Shown here: in pieces, positions 57,071-64,000 of the stretch | How positions within the stretch are numbered: position 1 is the first letter of the stretch | How the letters are laid out: each line of letters starts with the position of its first letter | Assembly (NCBI RefSeq): GCF_000023145.1 | Contig: NC_012704.1 | Location: 62,001 to 126,000 of the forward strand | Source: Corynebacterium kroppenstedtii DSM 44385 | Lineage (GTDB): Bacteria > Actinomycetota > Actinomycetes > Mycobacteriales > Mycobacteriaceae | Length of the DNA: 64,000 nt | Reading direction: 5' to 3' | Program-made: the position numbers and the translations under genes | Notes under the pieces: generated by a model | The model's database searches: none | Told to the model about the DNA's origin: nothing | Seen by the model: the letters and a program-made list of their open reading frames with translations, nothing else

Positions 57071-58702
57071 ATGCGTCTACGTTCAGTGGCTGCAGCTATC
57101 GCAACTCTGGCGTTATCCGCAACCGGCCTTGTTGCCTGCGGTGATGGGGGTGGAGCTACTCTCGACGGAGCGGGCGATCCCAACATTGTCCGGACCGCGG
57201 CATCAGAACCCCAAAACGGACTCATCCCCACCGATACCAACGAATCAAATGGTTCCCAGGTCCTCGAGCTTCTGTATCGCGGCCTTGTGTCCTACGGCGA
57301 AAATGGTAAGTCGCATAACCAAGTCGCTGACTCCATCACAGCTAATCCAGACAACACAGAATTTACCGTCCGACTCAAAGACGGTTGGACGTTCACCGAT
57401 GGAACACCCGTCACCGCGGATTCCTTCATCGACGCCTGGAATTACGGCGCAGCTGGTAAAAATGCCCAAAAACAACAAGACTTCTTCTCAAATATTAAAG
57501 GGTTTGACGAGGTCAAAGATCCCAGCAGTAGCGTCGAAAAGCTGTCGGGGGTGCAGAAAGTGAATGATAAAGAATTCACGATTACGCTCTCCGATCCGGA
57601 CTCCCAGTTCCCCATCAGCCTCGGAGCCACGCCATTCTTCCCGCTCCCGCAATCGTTCTTCGACGATCCGAAGAGCTTCGGTGAGCATCCCGTCGGCAAT
57701 GGGCCATATAAATTAGACGGCCAAAATGCCTGGACTCATAACAGTTCGATTCGAACGGTAGCGAACGACAAATACGCTGGTGACGATAAGCCGAAGAACG
57801 GCGGTGTCACCTTTAAGCTGTATGAAAACCTCGATACGGCGTACACCGACCTGCAGGCGAGCAACCTAGACATCATCGGTCTCACCGTCCCGCCGACGGC
57901 GATGCAAACCTTCAAAGATGATTTCCCGTCGACGCACCTGATTAAATCGATCGCTTCTAACGGCGGCTTCGTCATTCCGCAATGGCTGGACCACTTCGGC
58001 AACGATGAAGAGGGGCACTTACGTCGGCAAGCGATCTCTATGGCGATTAACCGGAAACAAATTTCCGACAAAATCATGAACGGTACGCGCGTGCCAGCGA
58101 AGGACTTTACCGCGACCACGCTCGGCGACGTACCGAACGTCGAAGGCAATGAAGCCCTGGACTACAACCCCGACAAGGCCAAAGAACTGTGGAAAAAGGC
58201 CGATGAGATCAAACCGTACAGCGGGAAACTGGAGATCGCGTACAACTCGGACGGCGGCCACAAGGAATGGGTCGAAGCCGTATCAAATAGTATCCACAAC
58301 GTGTTGGGAATCGACGCCGCGGGCAAGGCGTACCCCAACTTCAAAGCACTCCGAAACGAAGTATCGAGTGGGTCGATTCACACCGCTTTCCGAAGCGGCT
58401 GGCAGGCAGACTTCCCCTCACAAGCGAATTTCCTCCAACCCCAATTCGCGACGAATGGAGCGTCGAATGACGGTAAATACACCAACACGGAATTCGACAA
58501 TCTCCTGAAAGATGCGTCGAAGGAAAGCAACCCAAAGAAAGCGCAGGAAATCTACGCGAAGGCGCAGGCGATTCTCATGCGGGAGCTCCCCGAAATCCCG
58601 CTGTTCTACTACACCGCGTCTGCCGCGTGGACTACCTCGCTGTCGAACGTGAATTACGACTGGAAAGGCGTCCCCATCTTCACGGATATCACGAAGAGCT
58701 GA
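57071..58702 (+). CDS. Oligopeptide ABC transporter, substrate-binding lipoprotein
   Basis: 543 residues, SBP family 5. Signal peptide ends in a lipobox (GLVAC), so it is a lipoprotein on the outer face of the membrane. Typical segments: GLVSYGENGKSHNQVADSIT, FTVRLKDGWTFTDGTPVTAD (residues about 100-119), GPYKLDG near 213, ISMAINRKQISDKIMNG near 330. Length and motifs are those of DppA/OppA. ATG 57071 has AAAGGAG upstream; the frame opens earlier at 57035. First gene of a four-gene operon with two permeases and a fused ATPase. It binds peptides or another solute; substrate not predictable. Confidence 0.93.
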   Translation: MRLRSVAAAIATLALSATGLVACGDGGGATLDGAGDPNIVRTAASEPQNGLIPTDTNESNGSQVLELLYRGLVSYGENGKSHNQVADSITANPDNTEFTVRLKDGWTFTDGTPVTADSFIDAWNYGAAGKNAQKQQDFFSNIKGFDEVKDPSSSVEKLSGVQKVNDKEFTITLSDPDSQFPISLGATPFFPLPQSFFDDPKSFGEHPVGNGPYKLDGQNAWTHNSSIRTVANDKYAGDDKPKNGGVTFKLYENLDTAYTDLQASNLDIIGLTVPPTAMQTFKDDFPSTHLIKSIASNGGFVIPQWLDHFGNDEEGHLRRQAISMAINRKQISDKIMNGTRVPAKDFTATTLGDVPNVEGNEALDYNPDKAKELWKKADEIKPYSGKLEIAYNSDGGHKEWVEAVSNSIHNVLGIDAAGKAYPNFKALRNEVSSGSIHTAFRSGWQADFPSQANFLQPQFATNGASNDGKYTNTEFDNLLKDASKESNPKKAQEIYAKAQAILMRELPEIPLFYYTASAAWTTSLSNVNYDWKGVPIFTDITKS

Positions 58703-58738
58703 CCCATTGATAAGGCTCCCCCACGATAAGGACCCCTC

Positions 58739-59665
58739 ATGTTTTGGTATATCGGAAAACGATTATTACAGATGGTGCCCGTCTTTCTCGGCGCAACATT
58801 TCTCATCTACGCCATGGTGTTCCTCACCCCCGGCGACCCCGTCGCAGCACTTGCAGGGGATAAACCCCTGAGCCCAGAGATTATCCACTCCATCCGCTCG
58901 CAATATCACTTAGACCAGCCATTTATCGTCCAATATCTCCTGTACCTCAAGGGGATTTTTACCGGTGACCTGGGACAAACGTTCTCCGGACAAAGCGTCG
59001 GCACCGTTCTGGGAAATGCCTTTCCTGTCACGATTCGGCTGGCGCTGATGGCCATCGTTATTGAAACCGTATTTGGTATTGGTTTCGGTGTCCTCGCCGG
59101 TTTGAAGAAAGGTGGGCTGTTCGACTCCACCGTCCTCGTTATCTCTCTGTTCATTATCGCGGTGCCGATCTTCGTCATCGGTTTCGTCGCCCAGTTCCTC
59201 TTCGGCATTAAATGGGGAATCTTGCCAGCCACCGTCGGTGCGCAAGGTGACTTTAAACACCTCCTCATGCCCGCATTCGTGCTGGGGCTTGTGTCCTTCG
59301 CCTATGTGTTGCGTTTGACCCGATCCGAAGTAGCGGAAGCATTGGGCCGGGACTTTGTGCGCACCGCGTATGCCAGGGGAATGAGCAAACCGCAGGTCAT
59401 TCTCCACCACGTTTTGCGGAACTCGATGATCCCCGTCGTGACGTTCATCGGTGCTGACCTCGCAGCGCTCATGGGTGGGGCGATCGTCACCGAAGGCATC
59501 TTCAACATCAATGGCGTGGGCGGTCTGGTCTATCACGCTGTGATGTTGGGCGAGGCGCCGACTGTCGTGTCCGTCGTCACGGTCTTAGTCATCATCTTCG
59601 TCGTATCGAATCTCCTTATCGACCTGCTTTACGCACTTCTTGACCCGAGGATCCGCTATGCCTAA
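58739..59665 (+). CDS. Oligopeptide ABC transporter permease (DppB-like)
   Basis: 308 residues, six helices. N-terminus MFWYIGKRLLQMVPVFLGAT and VFLTPGDPVAALAGDKPLSP are typical of DppB; the ATPase-coupling EAA loop is DFVRTAYARGMSKPQVILHH near 215-234. It forms the membrane pore with the second permease. AAGGA before the ATG; the gene follows the binding protein by 36 nt. Its end overlaps the next gene by 8 nt. Confidence 0.93.
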   Translation: MFWYIGKRLLQMVPVFLGATFLIYAMVFLTPGDPVAALAGDKPLSPEIIHSIRSQYHLDQPFIVQYLLYLKGIFTGDLGQTFSGQSVGTVLGNAFPVTIRLALMAIVIETVFGIGFGVLAGLKKGGLFDSTVLVISLFIIAVPIFVIGFVAQFLFGIKWGILPATVGAQGDFKHLLMPAFVLGLVSFAYVLRLTRSEVAEALGRDFVRTAYARGMSKPQVILHHVLRNSMIPVVTFIGADLAALMGGAIVTEGIFNINGVGGLVYHAVMLGEAPTVVSVVTVLVIIFVVSNLLIDLLYALLDPRIRYA

Positions 59666-60743
59666 TCCATCACACACACCCGCTCACAGGTCATCAGCAG
59701 GGAAAACATCGAGAAAATTGCCGACGTCTCACGGGGCGGATTCATTGGCAGCGGAAACACCCTCGCCGACGGTGGGACGCCATGAGGGCCACGGGGCCGG
59801 GCTGGTTACGTCGTCACGAACGGAACGGTGGGTCGCTGAAACAGTCGCCGCGGATGAACCATCGCGTGACGATCTCCTGGCGGACAAAAAACCACTGAGC
59901 ACGTGGGCGGAAGCCTGGCAGCGATTGCGGCGTCGGCCCCTGTTCTGGGTATCAATGGTGATTATTCTAGCGGTGCTGTTGGTCACGTTCTTCCCCGGGC
60001 TGTTCACGTCGACGGACCCGAAAACTGCTGATCTGAGTAAATCGCTGGAGGGGCCCGAAGCCTCGCACCCCTTTGGTTTCACTCGACAGGGTTACGACGT
60101 GTATTCCCGCACCTTGTACGGTGCGCGTGCCTCGGTCGTGACCGGTGTGTCCGTCACAGTTGTTATCACGATTCTGGGGACGATCATCGGGTCGGTGGCC
60201 GGCTATGTCGGCGGCTGGTTGGACGCGGTGTTGTCCCGCCTGACCGATATTTTCTTCGCGATACCGCTGATCCTTGCGGGCATCGTTCTGATGCAGCTGT
60301 TCAGCGAACGCAACACACTGACCGTTATCTTGGTGCTGTCTGCATTCGGTTGGCCACAGATGGCGCGTATTGTGCGCGGCGCCGTCATGACGGTGAAAAA
60401 CAACGATTATGTCATGGCGTCGCGTGCGCTTGGTCTTTCGCAGTGGAAGATTCTGCTGCGCCACATCATTCCCAACTGCCTCGCGCCCATTATCGTTATG
60501 GCAACAACGTCGCTGGGCATCTACATCGTGGCGGAAGCAACGCTGTCCTACCTGGGCATTGGATTACCACCGCAAACGGTGTCGTGGGGCAATGACATTT
60601 CCACGGCACAAAACACCCTCCGAGCAGCGCCGTCGACCCTGTTCTACCCCGCGGGCGCCCTGGCCATCACGGTGCTGGGCTTCATCATGCTGGGGGATGC
60701 GTTAAAAGATGCCCTCGACCCGAAGGAGCGTACGGCCTCATGA
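59658..60743 (+). CDS. Oligopeptide ABC transporter permease (DppC-like) with long N-terminal extension
   Basis: 361 residues. The DppC body begins near residue 75 (WAEAWQRLRRRPLFWVSMVI) and has DVYSRTLYGARASVVTGVS and EAA loop NDYVMASRALGLSQWKILLR near 246-265. The first ~70 residues are hydrophilic (His/Ser/Thr/Glu-rich) and exceed the ~10-30 residues usual for the family. ATG 59658, with GAGG before it, overlaps the end of the first permease by 8 nt; the gene ends in an ATGA overlap with the ATPase. Confidence 0.92.
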   Translation: MPNPSHTPAHRSSAGKTSRKLPTSHGADSLAAETPSPTVGRHEGHGAGLVTSSRTERWVAETVAADEPSRDDLLADKKPLSTWAEAWQRLRRRPLFWVSMVIILAVLLVTFFPGLFTSTDPKTADLSKSLEGPEASHPFGFTRQGYDVYSRTLYGARASVVTGVSVTVVITILGTIIGSVAGYVGGWLDAVLSRLTDIFFAIPLILAGIVLMQLFSERNTLTVILVLSAFGWPQMARIVRGAVMTVKNNDYVMASRALGLSQWKILLRHIIPNCLAPIIVMATTSLGIYIVAEATLSYLGIGLPPQTVSWGNDISTAQNTLRAAPSTLFYPAGALAITVLGFIMLGDALKDALDPKERTAS

Positions 60744-62578
60744 CATCGATCCCATATTCCGCACCCCGACACTCCGCGGAGGCGCAATCGGTGGAGACAC
60801 AATCCACGACGGCTCGTTCGGTGAAAGCAGAATCCACGAACAAACCGAAGCACAGCGTCGGCACGCAAAATTCCAGCGACGATGCCAGTCCGCTGCTGCA
60901 GATGCGTGACGTCGATATCGCCTTCGGCGGAAAGAAGCGGCCGATACCGACGGTGTTCGGCGTCAACCTCGACATTTACCCGGGGGAGACTGTCGCGATC
61001 GTCGGTGAGTCTGGGTCGGGTAAATCCACGACGGCGCATTCGATCATCGGTTTGCTCCCTGGTGGGGGGCATGTCACTGGCGGCACCATCACTTTCGACG
61101 GTCGGGATATCACGCACGCGTCCCCTAAGGAGCTGACAGCGCTGCGCGGTGCGGACATCGGTTTAGTCCCGCAAGATCCCATGTCGAACTTGAACCCCGT
61201 GTGGAAAGTAGGTTTTCAAGTTAAGGAGGCTCTGAAGGCCAACAACGTCGCGACGGGGTCCGCTGCCCACAAGCGGGCTGTTGAGCTGCTTTCGGAGGCT
61301 GGACTACCCGACGCCGATAAGCGCGTGAACCAGTACCCGCACGAGTACTCGGGTGGCATGCGTCAGCGCGCGTTGATCGCGATCGGTTTGGCGGCGCGTC
61401 CGAAACTACTCATTGCCGACGAACCGACGTCGGCACTGGACGTCACCGTGCAGCGGCACATTTTGGATCACCTGGATTCGCTGACCCACGAACTGGGAAC
61501 AGCCGTGATGCTGATTACGCACGACCTCGGTTTGGCGGCCGAGCGCGCGGACCGGATCGTCGTGATGAGCCAGGGGCGCGTCGTGGAATCGGGCCCTGCG
61601 CAGGAGATTCTTCAAGATCCTCGGCACCCCTACACGCAAAAGCTGGTGGGGGCGGCTCCGTCATTGCGGGCGCGGCGTCATGATGTCATCGAACAGCGTG
61701 AAAAAGTGGCCCACGAGGCCGAAGAGAGGGCCCTCGAGCGCACCACTGGACCGCACGCGGCGCAGGACGGCGACGTCGAGCACATTATCGAAGTCCACGA
61801 CCTGGGGAAGGATTTTCCGATCCCGGGTGGCCCGCCGTGGAAGAAGAGCATGTTCACGGCTGCTGCGGATGTGAATTTCTACATCCGACGCGGGACCACA
61901 ACGGCGCTGGTGGGGGAGTCTGGTTCAGGCAAGTCCACCGTGGCGAAGATGATCCTCGGTCTGCTGCAGCCGACGCGGGGTTCGGTCACGTTTAATGGGC
62001 GCGATGTCACCGCTTTGAACCGAAAGCAAGAGCTTGCCTTCCGACGCAGGGTGCAGCCTATTTTCCAGAATCCGTTTGGGTCGATCGATCCGATGTATTC
62101 GGTGTTCAACACGATCGCGGAACCGCTGAAGATTCACAACATTGGGAATCGAGCGAGCCGCGAAAAGAAGGTCCGCGAATTGTTGGACCGCGTGGCCATG
62201 CCGGCGGCGATGATGCACAGGTTCCCGTCGGAACTATCCGGCGGTCAGCGGCAGCGCGTTGCAATTGCGCGCGCATTAGCCCTGGATCCCGACGTCGTCA
62301 TCTGCGATGAAGCGGTGTCTGCACTGGACGTGCTGGTGCAGTCCCAGATCCTGAACCTGTTGAATGAGCTGCAGGCGGAGATGGGGTTGAGCTATTTGTT
62401 CATCACCCATGATCTTGCGGTGGTCAAGCAGATTGCCGACGACGTGCTGGTGATGCGCCAGGGGCGTTTGGTGGAGCGCGGAACAACGGATGAGCTGTTC
62501 GACCATCCGCGTGAGGAATACACGCGTAGCCTGATTGATTCGATCCCGGGCGGGAGTATCGACCTGGGCGGTGCGTAG
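60740..62578 (+). CDS. Oligopeptide ABC transporter ATPase, DppD-DppF fusion
   Basis: 612 residues with two complete ABC domains. Domain 1 (about 52-310): Walker A GESGSGKST, signature YSGGMRQR, Walker B LLIADEPTSALD. Domain 2 (about 350-605): Walker A GESGSGKST, signature LSGGQRQR, Walker B VVICDEAVSALD (Pro to Ala in the DEP motif). FQNPFGSIDPMYSV is the DppF-type Q-loop. Each permease thus receives its ATPase from one polypeptide, as often seen in actinobacteria. ATG overlaps the upstream stop by 4 nt. A terminator hairpin follows at once. Confidence 0.95.
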   Translation: MTSIPYSAPRHSAEAQSVETQSTTARSVKAESTNKPKHSVGTQNSSDDASPLLQMRDVDIAFGGKKRPIPTVFGVNLDIYPGETVAIVGESGSGKSTTAHSIIGLLPGGGHVTGGTITFDGRDITHASPKELTALRGADIGLVPQDPMSNLNPVWKVGFQVKEALKANNVATGSAAHKRAVELLSEAGLPDADKRVNQYPHEYSGGMRQRALIAIGLAARPKLLIADEPTSALDVTVQRHILDHLDSLTHELGTAVMLITHDLGLAAERADRIVVMSQGRVVESGPAQEILQDPRHPYTQKLVGAAPSLRARRHDVIEQREKVAHEAEERALERTTGPHAAQDGDVEHIIEVHDLGKDFPIPGGPPWKKSMFTAAADVNFYIRRGTTTALVGESGSGKSTVAKMILGLLQPTRGSVTFNGRDVTALNRKQELAFRRRVQPIFQNPFGSIDPMYSVFNTIAEPLKIHNIGNRASREKKVRELLDRVAMPAAMMHRFPSELSGGQRQRVAIARALALDPDVVICDEAVSALDVLVQSQILNLLNELQAEMGLSYLFITHDLAVVKQIADDVLVMRQGRLVERGTTDELFDHPREEYTRSLIDSIPGGSIDLGGA

Positions 62579-62610
62579 CGGGTGCGGGCTTTCTCTGGTC
62601 ATGCACCCGC
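62578..62610 (+). terminator. Hairpin ending the oligopeptide transporter operon
   Basis: GCGGGTGC (62578-62585) pairs perfectly with GCACCCGC (62603-62610), loop 17 nt, starting at the last base of the ATPase stop codon. Followed by CTTGTAG, not a T-run. Confidence 0.6.
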
Positions 62611-62628
62611 CTTGTAGTGGGGGGTTAA

Positions 62629-63447
62629 ATGAAGGCAGCTTTCAGAGTGCTTGTTGCGGGTGCTCTCATTTCCGAGATAGCAGTACTCGTTCTCGTCAAT
62701 ACGGGGGTGGGCTTGGCGAGCTGGTGGGCGCTGGTCCCCATCGGCTTGGTTGGCGTAGCGCTCTCGCTGCTTTATGGGGGTATGTGGCGGGATTATCGCA
62801 ACAGTGAAGGCTCGTGGGCAGCGTCGCTTCCTACGACGGCCCGGAGATTTGGGGTACCCCGTAAAGCGTTAGCGCTACTTGTTTCAGAGGTTGGCTACCT
62901 TGTTTCTGCCCCCAGTATCTTTAGGCCCTTTAGTGGTACTCACGATGGCAGCAGGGTCTATACCGCCCATAAAAATCTTCGGACCCTGGTTTTTATGGTT
63001 TTAGGTCTGAGTGTTGTAGAGATTACCGTCGTTCATCTGGCTGTTTCTCATAGGTTTTGGCGATGCTTTTTTCTTATTATCAGTATTTACGCTGTCATTC
63101 TTCTGTCTGGCTTTTACGTATCCGTCCGAAACAGACCGCACTTCATAACCCAACAGGGAGTAGTCATCCGATATGGAAAGAGGCTTATTTGTGAGATACC
63201 GTGGTCACACTTGAGGAGCGCTAAACCCACAAGCGCAGGGCAAGGAGGAGACATAGCATTAGACGAAAATGGTCGCCTTAGGATCCCCGTGCTGAGCGAA
63301 GTCAACGTGAAGCTTGAGGTAGAGCCCCCAGTCTTAGTAGAAGATCTTCACAAAGGGTGCATCAGAGCTTCTTCTATTGAGATCTACTGTGATGACAAAG
63401 ATTCATTCCTCAATGACCTTAATAATCGGCAATCGTTATGTTCTTGA
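62629..63447 (+). CDS. Membrane protein with C-terminal PH-like region, function unknown
   Basis: 272 residues. Two N-terminal helices (FRVLVAGALISEIAVLVLV and LVPIGLVGVALSLLYGG), a second pair (about 120-165), then a soluble part with the pattern FITQQGVVIRYGKRLICEIPW that resembles bacterial PH-like (YdbS/DUF304-type) domains. No other signature. ATG 62629 lies just after the terminator of the transporter operon with a GGGG stretch as weak ribosome site. Codon use is more AT-rich than the transporter genes. I cannot name a function. Confidence 0.6.
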   Translation: MKAAFRVLVAGALISEIAVLVLVNTGVGLASWWALVPIGLVGVALSLLYGGMWRDYRNSEGSWAASLPTTARRFGVPRKALALLVSEVGYLVSAPSIFRPFSGTHDGSRVYTAHKNLRTLVFMVLGLSVVEITVVHLAVSHRFWRCFFLIISIYAVILLSGFYVSVRNRPHFITQQGVVIRYGKRLICEIPWSHLRSAKPTSAGQGGDIALDENGRLRIPVLSEVNVKLEVEPPVLVEDLHKGCIRASSIEIYCDDKDSFLNDLNNRQSLCS

Positions 63448-63607
63448 TTGACCCATACATATTTGTTGACAAGCGGGGGCCAAAACTCGGCTCTCGGGGT
63501 GAAACTTCCCTAATGAAACCTCTGCTGTCGAATTCATCGCCGAGTTTCATCACTAATTAGTTATTGTGAGATTCAATAATCTCCTCAGATGACTTTCACT
63601 CCCTTTT

Positions 63608-64000
63608 TTAATCGGCGATGGCGTCGAGTGGGCTAATGCGCGAGGCGCGGATACCGGGCCAGACCGCGGCGATGATGCCCACGAAGGCGGATGCGATGAG
63701 CATGGCGATGATCTGTTCCCACGGAATGACAATTTGCGTAATGCCTTGCGTTTTCATGACGTTCATGAACATCCACCCAATGTAGAGCCCAATGATCACC
63801 CCAATAATCGCACCATAGAGGGACAATTGGATGCTTTCGAGTGTGATCATGCGGCGTACTTGCCCGCGCACCATGCCCACGGCTCGAAGCATCCCGATTT
63901 CTTGCCGACGCTCAACAATGCTGAGCGCCAGCGTGTTGATAATCCCAACAATCGCGATGACCACCGATAGGGCCAGCAAACCATAGAGGATGGACAAAAG
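63608..64000 (-). CDS. FtsX-like ABC transporter permease, C-terminal part (cut by window edge)
   Basis: About 130 residues visible; the 5' part lies beyond the window. The sequence is the C-terminal FtsX domain: GLLALSVVIAIVGIINTLAL, SIVERRQEIGMLRAVGMVRG, LYGAIIGVIIGLYIGW and the end WPGIRASRISPLDAIAD, as in MacB-type permeases. Its ATPase partner should be upstream on the minus strand, outside the window. It is not related in close sequence to the permease at 6797. Confidence 0.88.
   Translation of the reverse strand, partial: LLSILYGLLALSVVIAIVGIINTLALSIVERRQEIGMLRAVGMVRGQVRRMITLESIQLSLYGAIIGVIIGLYIGWMFMNVMKTQGITQIVIPWEQIIAMLIASAFVGIIAAVWPGIRASRISPLDAIAD

Overview
The window is chromosomal DNA of an actinobacterium, almost certainly a Corynebacterium. 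The evidence is a single large emb arabinosyltransferase gene next to aftA (arabinogalactan cell wall), an actinobacterial 16S-23S-5S operon with no tRNA in its spacer, the coding style of the housekeeping genes (GTG starts, TAATG and ATGA overlaps), and many corynebacterial-type hypothetical genes. I cannot assign a species without a database comparison.

Layout. 1-2.2 kb: end of gltB, then gltD, then a convergent nitroreductase. 2.4-4.6 kb: an ArsR-type repressor divergent from a DHA2-type drug efflux pump, with two perfect palindromes between them. 4.6-16.1 kb: an accessory, AT-richer stretch. It holds small secreted cysteine-containing proteins with small non-secreted partners, an FtsX-type ABC transporter, an SdpI-like protein, a frameshifted ABC exporter, antitoxin remnants, small membrane proteins, and a pair of matched hairpins. 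A short core-like block (S4-domain protein, double VOC protein) interrupts it. 16.3-25.5 kb: an exopolysaccharide locus with a polyprenyl-phosphate sugar transferase, rmlA, an acetyltransferase, a glycosyltransferase, a polymerase-like membrane protein, a Wzc-like tyrosine kinase, its LMW phosphatase and a DUF218 protein. 25.7-35.4 kb: a sugar PTS permease, an MmpL transporter divergent from a protein carrying an HHxxxDG acyltransferase motif, a Wzx-like flippase and an M13 peptidase. 35.7-40.5 kb: a one-TM protein coupled to a PrsW-like protease, a GH25 muramidase and a glycerate kinase. 40.5-46.3 kb: emb and aftA. 46.3-50.3 kb: a NYN-domain protein divergent from a degenerate YtrB-like ABC ATPase and its membrane partner. 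50.3-56.3 kb: the rRNA operon with terminator, promoter candidate and antitermination-type repeats. 56.3-64 kb: a DUF2871 protein, a complete oligopeptide ABC operon (SBP, two permeases, fused double ATPase), a membrane protein, and the end of an FtsX permease cut by the window edge.

The most interesting material is the 5.2-16.1 kb stretch. A two-gene module (small secreted protein with two conserved cysteines plus an intracellular partner) occurs twice, in opposite orientation. One copy is preceded by a secreted tendamistat-like four-cysteine protein and followed by ABC transporter and SdpI-like genes of the kind linked to peptide-toxin resistance. I infer a possible secreted effector/immunity system; this rests on gene architecture and my own by-eye alignments, not on a database match. 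Two other points deserve attention: the MmpL/HHxxxDG pair, and an ABC ATPase homologue whose nucleotide-binding loop is replaced by a low-complexity insert.
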